A stretch of 20,947 bases of DNA, from the NCBI GenBank assembly GCA_943704415.1, contig CALSCO010000126.1, positions 1 through 20,947 on the forward strand. Reading direction: 5' to 3'. The DNA comes from Parvularia atlantis (Eukaryota; Opisthokonta; Rotosphaerida). The position numbers and the translations under genes are program-made. Under the pieces are notes generated by a model. It was not told the origin of the DNA. It did no database searches and worked only from the letters and a program-made list of their open reading frames with translations. Below, piece by piece: positions 10,312-19,196 of this stretch (position 1 is the first letter of the stretch; the number at the start of each line of letters is the position of its first letter).

Positions 10312-11123
10312 ATGGCATCGTCCGTCAAGTGCGAACTGCGCGCGCACGGCCGCAGCAACAGCTAACGGACGCCGTGACGCAGGGGCATCGCACCCAAGCA
10401 GGTGTCAGGCAAGAACCGGCGCGTCGTGATCGTGTCGGCGCGCTGGAATGCCAGCATCGTCGGCGCGCTCGTCGAGGGCTGCCGGTGGGGCTGCGTCGGC
10501 GGGTGCACACAGGAGGCTGACATCGCTTGCGCGCGGTGCTCGCAGCAAGACGCTGCTGGACGCGGAGGTGCACCCGGACAACATTGTCCACGTCGAGGTG
10601 CCGGGCTCATTCGAGCTGCCGTTCGCCGCCAGCCGCGCCATCCAGAGCGGCAGCGTCGACGCGGTCGTGTGCATCGGTGCGCGCTAGGCGTCGCACGGCG
10701 CGTGCTCAACCTGGGCTCGGGTGCAGGCGTGCTGATTAAGGGCGAGACGATGCACTTTGGTGCGTGCGTGTGTGCGCGCGTCGCATCGGGCCGTGCGAGC
10801 CAAGACTGACACGCTGCCGCAGAGTACATCGCCTCGGCCGTGTCTCAGGGCATCATGGACCTCGGCCTCAAGAGCAGCGTGCCGGTCATCTTTGGCGTGC
10901 TCACGTGCCTGACCGAGGAGCAGGCGCTCGCGCGCGCCGGTCTGCCGCGTCTGCGCCCGCGACCGCCCGCGCCTAACTCACGGCCCCGCGCAGGCCTCAC
11001 CGAGAAGGGCCACAACCACGGCGTCGACTGGGGTGCGCGCGCTCGCCGTGTGGCCGCGCACGCTAAGGCCCCCGCGCAGGTCTCGCCGCCCTGGAGATGA
11101 TCGCCGTGAGCGAGTCGCTGTGA
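10312..11123 (+). CDS. RIB4: 6,7-dimethyl-8-ribityllumazine synthase (riboflavin synthesis)
   Basis: This enzyme condenses 5-amino-6-ribitylaminouracil with 3,4-dihydroxy-2-butanone 4-phosphate to give the lumazine precursor of riboflavin. Seven exons (10312-10328, 10383-10484, 10546-10676, 10727-10759, 10823-10939, 10994-11032, 11080-11123) sum to 483 nt, 160 residues, the full length for the family. Visible motifs are RRVVIVSARWNASIVGALVE (first strand, substrate loop), VPGSFELPFAASRAI, the loop GETMHFEYIASAVSQGIMDL with the catalytic His, VPVIFGVLTCLTEEQAL, and GHNHGVDWGLAALEMI at the end. There is no N-terminal extension, so it should be cytosolic as in fungi, unlike the plastid-targeted plant enzyme. 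Exons of 17, 33 and 39 nt are notable. It is convergent with sestrin, 68 bp apart. Confidence 0.97.
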
Positions 11124-11191
11124 GCGCGCGCGTGTGGGTGCCGAAAGCGAGAAGCGCATGCACACAAAAGTCTGGCACACAGACTACCCGC

Positions 11192-13735
11192 TCACTCGCC
11201 CTTGAGCCTCATGAGCGCGTTTAGTATGTACAGGGTCTCGGCCTGGTGCCGCGCCTCCATGATGAGCACGTTCACGTGGACCTTCTCGCGGTCGAGCAGC
11301 TTGACGCCCATGAAGTTGAAGTCCTGTCGCTGGGTGAGCACGGCGCACGGCGGAGTGGCGCACAGCGCGCACGTTCTGCGTGACGTTCTCGGGCACGCAG
11401 GCGACGTTCTTCAGGTACGACTTGATCGTCTTGTCAAGCATCTGGTTGACCTGCGCCGGCTCAGCAGACAATCGCCGACCGCACAGACCCCGCCGCGGCG
11501 CGCACCTGCGCGTACTCGTAGTCGTCGTGGAACATGCCCTTCAGCCGGAAGACGTAGTACCAGATCGCCTCCCGGAACGGCGCCGTGTCGACGTCGCGGC
11601 TGTCAAACAGGCTGCACGCACAACGTCAACATACACGCGCGCAGGCCGGGCGTCGCGCAAACCTGTACTCGGTCATCGAGCGCGTCTCGGTGAACAGAAG
11701 GTCGAGCAGCTCTGCGACGCCCGGGTAGTACCGGTTGATGAGCGAGAAGCCGTGGTCCTCCCAGCTGTAGTCCTGCAGACGGAACACCTGCAGCGCCGCC
11801 GCGTCACGACACGAGCGCGCGCGCGCGGCACAACGAGGGGGCTTCGGCGCACCCGGTACTCGGACGACTTGACGTCAAAGTCCGTGTGCTTCATGTCGAC
11901 GCCGCCCCAGTACTTGGCGTAGCTGACCAGCCGCCGCATCTTGATCTTGGCCGGGCTCGAGTCTGCGGCACACGCGCTCCAGCGCCTGGCATGCAGCACA
12001 TGTGCCACCGCACCTCGCTCGCTCTCCTCAAACTGCCGCCGCCGCTGCTGCAGCTCGTCGACCGAGCGCTCCCTGGGCCGTGTCCCGTCGTCGTCCTCGC
12101 CGTCGTGGCCCTCCTCCTGCTTGGCCATCTGCAGCTGCGGAGGTCAGCACGCCACGCGCTACAGAGCAAGCACGGCGGCGCCGCGGCACCTTGATCTTGT
12201 TGAGCTTCTCCACGAGCTCGTTCGTCTTCTGCGTCACGTCGCGCGCGGCCGACACCTGCGACTCAAGCATGCCGACTGCGCCGGGTCGCGTCAGCCGACG
12301 CACGCACAGACCCGGGGCCGTGCGCGCACCGTCACCGGGCGAGCTCGGCGAGAAGAGCGGCGACTCGTTCGCGCGGCCGATCACGCCGCCCTCGCGGTCG
12401 ATCTCGGGCACGACGCCGAGGCCCCACGCGAAGCCCGCGAGCGTGTGGAACAGCACGAGGATCATCACGGCCTGCACGCCGGCCGGCCCCGCGCTCAGCC
12501 GCCACCGTGCGCAAACGCATCGTCGCGCACCTGGAGCAGTTCAGGGATGGACCAGTTGTCGCTCTCATTGCCCGAGATGAGCGCCTGCACAGCGCGCGGT
12601 CAGCATGCAGCGCCGCCAGCCAGGCAGCAAGGCACGCGTGCGCACGTCAAGGTGCGCCGGTGTGACCAGCCACGGCTGGTGCGCCAAGAGTGCGTTGAGC
12701 TGCGCTATCCTCTGCAGCTTGAGCGGCGCGTACGACACGCCTGCGCACGGGCCAGCGCTCAGCCGTAGCGTGTCGCAGGCACCCGCACGCACCCCGCAGC
12801 CAGTTGGGCTCGCCGCCGTTGGCGTAGAACTGCAGTTCCTGCTGCACAATCAGGTACCGGCAATTGTGCCGGCTCGCGCCCTTAGCGCCGCGTGCCGCGT
12901 GAGTGCCGCACGGCCGGCGCGTCTGCGGCGCGGCGCACACCATGATCGCGAGGTAGTTGCGCCAGTACATTGGCAGCGGCCCCGTGCCCTCCATCACGAA
13001 GCGGTAGACGGACTCGTACTTCTCCGCAAACGACGGGAACAGCGCCATGAGCATGAACAGATTGCTTGCTCGCCCCTGCTCGCGCGCATCAGCCGCCTCG
13101 CCGCCCGATCGTTGTGCTTGCGCGTGCGCAGACCTTGGCCGCGAACGAGCTCTCGAGCACGCGCTGCTCGTCCTCCAGGTTTGGGTCGTCAAAGTGCACA
13201 ATGTTGCGCGCGGGGATGAACCACGAGGGCGAGTTGTGCAGCGGCCGTGGTATGGGGTGCCCTCGCTCCTGCGCACGCTGCTCAGCGCGCGTGCATCCCG
13301 CGCCAGCCGCCTCGACAGGCCCGCACCGCAACCCAGTTAAGCAGCCACTTGCACTTGTCGCGCACGTCGCGGAACGGGCAGCTGTAGGCGTGGCGCAGCA
13401 CGCCCTCCAGGTGGAAGACCATCTGCGCGGCGTTGATCGCGCCGTCGCTGGGGCCCTCAAAGTGGTCCTGTCGGGCCGGCGCGCCTCGTGGTCAGCGGCG
13501 CGCGGCGCGTGAGGTGCATGTCACGCCTGTATCTGCTTGGCGATGTCGTCAAGCGCCTGCTGCCGCGCGGCCGCGTCGGTCGTCCAGCACGGGCTGAGGA
13601 AGTCGTCGGTCGTGAGGCGGTGCTCGAGCACGCTCAGGTCGCCCTCGCCGACCGCGCCCTCTTGCCCTGCGCGGCCCGGTGAGGCTGCTGCGCCGATCGC
13701 CCCTCCGCGCCGCCGCCCGTACCGGACGCCTCCAT
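11192..13735 (-). CDS. SESN: sestrin
   Basis: Sestrins are stress-inducible regulators that restrain TORC1 through GATOR2 and help peroxide defence. About 16 exons give about 567 residues (human 480-551). The N-terminal AhpD-like half shows MEGTGPLPMYWRNYLAIM, then RHNCRYLIVQQELQFYANGG, EPNWLRG, KLQRIAQLNALLAHQPWLVT and AVMILVLFHTLAGFAWGLGV. The C-terminal half shows FRLQDYSWEDHGFSLINRYY, REAIWYYVFRLKG, VNQMLDKTIKSYLKNVACVP and REKVHVNVLIMEARHQAETL, ending LKGE then TGA at 11194-11192. The middle linker is charged (KQEEGHDGEDDDG). The Cys and Tyr of the hydroperoxidase site are kept, but the position of the human SESN2 His132 reads Gln. ATG 13735 is joined to the conserved body by an intron after Gly5 (phase 1), so the first residues are the least certain. 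One intron (13526-13468) is GC-AG. Confidence 0.93.
13468..13526 (-). other. GC-AG intron in sestrin (AKQIQ|DHFEG)
   Basis: CAG is followed by GCGTGACATG and the intron ends GCCCGACAG. The neighbouring GT (one codon later) would shift the frame away from the protein-like stretch HLEGVLRHAYSCPF. Confidence 0.75.
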
Positions 13736-14055
13736 CGCGCGGCTGCGCTGCGTGCTCGCTGCTGGCTGGCGGGTCGTGGGACGGCGCTCGTACGGCGAGG
13801 CGGGACGGCGGCTGCGAGCGCGGAGGCGGCGGAGGGGGTCAGCAGCGCGGGGTGTGTGCGGTGTTCGGCCTGCAGAAAGGAGGGGCCAGCGGGCACTCCC
13901 ACCACCACCACCCGCACGCCGCCTGTTGGCCCTCTCCCCGCGGCGCACGCAGCGCGACGTCACTTCGCCACGGGCGGACGGGTCGCTCGTTGACGTTCGC
14001 GCGTACACCCGACCCCACCCACGCGCATCCCAGCATGGCAGTTGTGTGACAGCCG
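13736..14055. promoter_or_regulatory. divergent promoter region, sestrin / CSB
   Basis: A 320-bp interval between the divergent start codons of a sestrin and a CSB-type repair ATPase. It contains GACGTCAC (CRE-like) at 13956-13963 and a CCACCACCACC run at about 13900-13915. No TATA box and no other gene were seen. Shared regulation is inferred from geometry only. Confidence 0.5.
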
Positions 14056-17000
14056 ATGGACGCGGCAAACGACACCGCACCACGTTCGCCACCGGCGGCG
14101 GCGGCGGCGGCGGTGGCGACTGGCGGCGCGGCGGGCGTCGTGGCGCGCAACCCGAGCGCGTTCCGCATCAAGAAGATGCAGCCCGGTGCGATGCGCGTCG
14201 CCCGGGCAGACGGCCAGATGCTGACGCGATCGATCATCGCCCAAAGCCAGCGCGCTCGCGATCGACACCGAGGCCATCCCCGCCGTGCCGCTCGAGCAGC
14301 AGACGGCCGAGCTGCGCAACTTGTCGACCGTGCTCGGCGTGAACGTGTTCAACTCGACCGAGCTTGAGCGCAACGTGATCGCCCAGGTCGAGAGCGCGAT
14401 CGGCCGCGAGGAGCAGGCCGCCGACAGCTCGCGCCTGCGCCGGGTGCAGCAGCAGATCAAGTGCGCTGGGCGCCCGCGCCATTACCGCCCCTCAACCGTG
14501 CTCGTGCGCGCGCCAGGCAGACGCGCGATCGCCTCCGCCAGGCACGGGACGACCTCGTCAGCGCGCCAACCGAGGCCCTGCGCGCGTCCATCCAGGAGCT
14601 CGTGCGCGCCCTGCCTTGTCACACCGGCGAGCGGTGCCTGACGGTAGCACGCAGACGTACCAACTGCGCGAGCTGCGGTCGCAGGAGGACTTTGTGCAGA
14701 AGCAGCTGCGGCGACACGGCTCGGGCAGCGACGGCGACGCGGCGTTGGGCGCGGCGGGCGCGGCGGGTGCGGCGGGCAGCGAGACGGAGCGCGAGCGCAT
14801 GATCCGCCTGGGCCAGCTGACGCCGTTCGACCGCGTCGAGGGTGGGCCGCTTGCCCTGCGGGCGCCTGCGCGCTGACGCCGGCCGCCCAGGCAAGGAGCG
14901 CCGCGTGCAACCTGCGCCGAGCGCGCCACTTGCGCCCAGCACGCCCGCACGGCCAGCACCGGCGCCCCCGGCGCCCGTGCTGCGCTCACCTCGGCCGCCC
15001 CAGCCGCCGCGCCGGCCCGCAGCCAAGAAGCCGCCACGCAAGAGTGCGAGCAAGAGCAAGGGCACGGCGCCCGAGCGCGAGGCGTCGCCCGACACGGACG
15101 TGCGCTGCGTGTGTGGCGCGACGAGCGAGCCCGACGCGGCCGTGTTCATGATCGAGTGCCAAACGTGCGGCAAGTGGCAGCACGGGGTGCGACGACGCAC
15201 CGCGCGTCGTGTGTGCGTCGGCATGACCACGTGGTCGCACAGGCGTGCGTGGGCGTCGAGGAGCAGTCCGTGCCGGCATCGTACACGTGCTACGCATGCA
15301 AAGACGCCGTGAGCAGCCAGCGCAAGCGGCCGCGCAGTGCCAGCAGTGACGTCGCGGTCGAGGACGGCGAGATCGTCGACGGCGACAACGACGACGACGA
15401 TGACAATGACATGCTCAACGACGAGCTCGTGCGTTGGTGGGGTTGCAGCGAGCGCGCGGACGCTCACAAGATCTGCAGAGCTCCTCGGGCGACGACGACG
15501 ACGACGAGCGGCTAGTAACTGACGGCAACATGACGCGCCGCGTGACGCGCACATCGGACAAGCACCTTGACGACGTCTCGTCGACGAGCTACGAGGACCG
15601 TGCGCTCGCGTGGGCGCAGGAGCACTACAGGCACCGCGTCGCGCTGCGGGACCGCGTCCGGCCGCGCGACGTCGAGCCGCCCGCGAACCTCAGCTGGCGT
15701 GCGGAGGAGGTTTGTGCTAGTGCGCGCGCCCTGTGTCCGACGTTGCTGACGCGCAGCGCGTGCAGGTCGAGCCGTGCGCCGACGATGTCACGTTCGAGGG
15801 TGGGTTCCGGCTGCCGCTGGTGCGCCGAGCGCACGGTCCATGCGCAGCAACACACTGACGCCCTCTGTCGCGCTCCGCAGTCCACGTACGACGCGCTGCT
15901 CGGGTACCAGCGCACGGGCGTGCGGTGGCTGTGGGAGCTGCACTGCCAGAACGCGGGCGGGTGCGCGTCGCTGCCGCGTTGGCCGGCCTTCTGCCTCACA
16001 ACCGCGCGCCAGCATCATCGGCGACGAGATGGGCCTGGGCAAGACCGTGCAGACCATCGCGTTCCTGGGCGGGCTGCGCTGCTCGGGCCTGAGCACGGCG
16101 GTGAGCGGCAGTGCGACGCGACCGCCGCGCCGCGTCTTACACAGGTGTGCAGCCGACACTTGTCGTGTGCCCCGCGACGCTGCTGCGGCAGTGGCGCCGC
16201 GAGTTCCACCACTGGTGGCCGCCGGCGTGCATCGGCATTATCCACAAGGCGCGGCCAGGCCGTGCGACCGCGCTGCAAGCGGCCACTTGACGCACCGTTG
16301 CGCAGCAATCCATGGCGGGCTCGTCGACGGCGGCGCAGACCCTGCGCGTGATCCAGCGGCAGGGTGCGCCCGTGACTCACGTTACGCGCGCTGCGGGGCG
16401 TGACGGACGGGTGTGCACCCAAGGCGGTGTTGTCGTCACGACGTACGAGAGCCTGAAGCTGCACCGCACAAAGCTGCTAGAGATCGAGTGGAGCTACGTC
16501 GTGCTGGACGAGGGCCACAAGATCAAGAACCCGGACGCGGCCGTCACGCTGGCCGCCAAGCAGCTGCGCGTGCGTGCGATGCGCTGCCCGTTGTGCCTGT
16601 GCTCGCACGCTCATCGACCCGTCGCGCAGACGAGCCACCGCCTCATCCTCTCGGGCTCGCCCATCCAGAACAAGCTGACGGAGCTGTGGTCGCTGTTCGA
16701 CTTTGTCTTTCCCGGCCGCCTGGGCACGCTGCCCGTCTTCCAGAGCCAGTTTGAGATCCCCATCCAGATCGGCGGCTACGCCAACGGTACGCGCTGTGCT
16801 CATGGCTGCACTGCCCGCTCACACGCCCGCCAGCCTCCGTGACGCAGGTGCAGACGGCCTTCCGCTGCGCGTGCGTCCTGCGCGACCTCATCAGCCCGTA
16901 CCTGCTGCGGCGTGTGAAGGCCGACGTGGCGCAGGACCTGCCGAAAAAGAGCGAGCAGGTGCGCAGAGGCGCGCCGGGCGCGGCAACGGAGCGCTTACGC

Positions 17001-19165
17001 GCGGCCCGCAGGTGCTGTTTTCGCGCCTCACGCCCGAGCAGCGCGCTGTGTACCGCAAGTTCCTGCGCTCCGACGCCGTCAACCAGGTGCGCGCAGCTGC
17101 GCAGCCGTGCCGCGACCTGACTCACGCGGGTATGTCGCGCAGATTCTGGAGGGGCGTCGACACGCGCTCTATGGCATTGACATCCTGCGCAAGGCGTGCA
17201 TGCGTCTCGACTCCACGCTGCTCACTGCTGAGCCGTTCGACGCGCAGATCTGCAATCACCCGGACCTACTCGAGCGTGAGACGGCCTCGACCGACGACGA
17301 CTACGGCAACCCTGAGCGGTCCGGCAAGCTCAAGGCGCGCGCGCACTCACCTGTGCTGCCGGCGAGCGCTGACATCGGGGCGCGGGCACAGGTTGTTGAA
17401 GCGTTGCTGCCGATGTGGCACGCCGAGGGGCATCGCGCGCTGCTGTTCTGCCAGACGCGGCAGATGCTCGACATCCTCGAGCGCGCCATCAAGCGGCTCG
17501 GTTCGTCACGCCTTGCCGATACCTCGTGGCGACACTGACGCGACGCAGGCGTGCGGTTCTTGCGCATGGACGGCATGACCGCGATCGGCTCGCGCCTGCG
17601 CCTGATTGACGAGTTTAACCGCAACGAGGACGTGTTTGCGTTCCTGCTGACGACGCGCGTGGGCGGCCTGGGCGTGAACCTGACGGGCGCGGACCGCGTG
17701 CTCATTTTTGACCCCGACTGGGTGCGCGGCGCACGCTGCCAGCCCCAGCCGCGGTCGTTCATCACGGCGGCGGCGCCGCGCAGAACCCGTCCACAGACAT
17801 CCAGGCCCGCGAGCGCGCGTGGCGCTACGGGCAGAAGCGCGATGTGACCGTGTACCGGTGCGTGTGATCGACTTTGACAGCGGGCACTGACGGCGCGCGC
17901 AGGCTCATGACCGCGGGCACGATCGAGGAGAAGATCTACCACCGCCAGATCTTCAAGCAGTTCCTCACCAACAAGATTCTCAAGGACCCGAAGCAGCGGC
18001 GCTTCTTCAAGAGCAACGACATGAAGGAGGTGGCGATGCTCGCTGACTGCGTTTGCCCGTCCGTGCCAACGCTCGTGCGCTCAGTTGTTTACGCTGGATG
18101 AGGAGGGCTCGACGACCGAGACGGGCGACCTGTTTGCCGGCATCGACGTGGAGACAACGCGGTGCGGCAGCGGTGGCACGCGTGCGTTGCAGCAGGCCGT
18201 GACGTGCGCGCAACACTGCAGGCGCGAGCACGACGCCGCGGCGCACGACGACCCCGCGGTCGCCACAAACGGCGCCGGCAACAATGGCGCTGGCGGCGAC
18301 GACCACATCCTGCGCGGTATGCCTCTGTGCTGCATCCAGTGGTCGCGCTCACGCTGGCTGTGCAGGCCTGTTCAGCAAGGCCGGCGTGCACAGCTCGCTC
18401 AACCACGACGCGATCGTCGGCGCGTCCGGCCCCGAGCACGCCCTCGTTAACCGCGAGGGTGCGCTGCAAACGCGCTGCCTCCTTGCGCCGCTGAACGCGT
18501 CGCGCAGCCGAGCGCATCGCCGCCGAGGCCGCCGCCGCGCTCAAGCAGTCGCGCCAGCACCGCGCGCGGTTCGCCGTCAACGTGCCGACGTGGACGGGGC
18601 GTTCGGGCGCGGCCGGCAGCCCCGGCGCCAAGCCGCGCTTTGGCGGGCGCACGAACCCGCGGCTGGCACAGCTGGCCGAGTCGCGCGGGGGCAGCAGCAG
18701 CAACGGCGGCAGCGGCGGCAGCGACGATGTGGACGAGCGCGCGCAGCAGCCAAGCCAGCGGTCGCGGTCGCAGTCGCTGCTGCATGACCTGCACGAGCGC
18801 GGCCTGACGGTCGAGGCGGTCGAGCGCGACGACGACAATGACGACGACAATGACGATGCCGCGGATGCCGACCAGCCCGCGAGCGCGCCGGTGCTGCCTG
18901 CGTCTGACGAGCGCACGGCGCTGATCGCGCGCTTGGTCGAGTTCTTGTCGTTGCGCCGCAACAAGGCGACGTCGGAGCAGGTGCGCATCGGGCCTAGCCA
19001 AGCCGCGCCGCTTCGCTGACACTGCCTGCGCAGATTGTTGCCGAGTTTGGCGCCGAGGTCAAGGGCGACCTCGTTCCGGTCTTCCGTGCGATGCTGCGCC
19101 AGGTCGCGCTGCACGAGGTCACTGCGCGCGGGACTGGATGGCGGCTGCGGCCAGAGTTTGAGTGA
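14056..19165 (+). CDS. ERCC6: CSB/Rad26 (ERCC6) transcription-coupled repair SNF2 ATPase with inserted PHD finger
   Basis: CSB recognises RNA polymerase II stalled at DNA lesions and starts transcription-coupled nucleotide excision repair. About 27 exons give about 1,236 residues. In order: a CSB-type N-terminus ([32 protein letters not shown]); a Pro/Lys-rich linker; a C4HC3 PHD finger (about residues 275-325); an acidic tract; and a complete SNF2 core with [22 protein letters not shown] (Walker A), [16 protein letters not shown] (Walker B), [64 protein letters not shown] and [14 protein letters not shown]-specific sequence follows (KRRFF-like [32 protein letters not shown]), then a C-terminal winged-helix region ([20 protein letters not shown]). 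Stop TGA 19163-19165. Three introns are GC-AG. It is divergent from sestrin and ends 31 bp from the SMYD-like gene. Confidence 0.96.
15106..15299 (+). other. PHD finger coding segment inside the CSB gene
   Basis: The spacing CVC ... CQTC ... WQHGAC ... CYAC fits the C4HC3 zinc-binding PHD fold, including the aromatic residue two before the His. It is interrupted by a 56-nt intron (15187-15242) between the His and the sixth Cys. Reading phase is continuous with the CSB N-terminus upstream and the acidic linker and ATPase downstream. PHD fingers typically read histone H3 tail methylation, but the ligand here is unknown. Confidence 0.85.
16249..16305 (+). other. GC-AG intron in CSB (IIHK|QSMAG)
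   Basis: AAG is followed by GCGCGGCC and the intron ends TTGCGCAG. The downstream frame is fixed by the next conserved block ([11 protein letters not shown]), and the one nearby GTGCG donor gives the wrong frame. Confidence 0.7.
17194..17247 (+). other. GC-AG intron in CSB (LRK|ICNHPDL)
   Basis: The exon ends CGC AAG, the intron begins GCGTGCATG and ends GACGCGCAG, and the next exon starts ATC TGC AAT. Joining at GC restores the near-invariant SNF2 motif LRKICNHPDL. The nearby GT sites do not keep the frame. Confidence 0.88.
17335..17391 (+). other. GC-AG intron in CSB (SGKLK|VVEALL)
   Basis: AAG is followed by GCGCGCGCAC and the intron ends GGGCACAG. Splicing in phase 0 restores the SNF2 motif [14 protein letters not shown]. 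Confidence 0.85.
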
Positions 19166-19196
19166 GCAAGATGTATAATGATGCAGCTAGACACTA

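Noticed and set aside
13634-14092. 152-codon minus-strand frame upstream of sestrin
   Set aside because: Most of it covers the divergent promoter and lacks similarity. Only its last ATG (13735) is used, as the likely sestrin start.
19168-19180. TATAAT-like sequence between the CSB and SMYD-like stops
   Set aside because: It sits in a 31-bp tail-to-tail gap in a eukaryotic genome, so a promoter role is not supported. It may relate to 3'-end formation.
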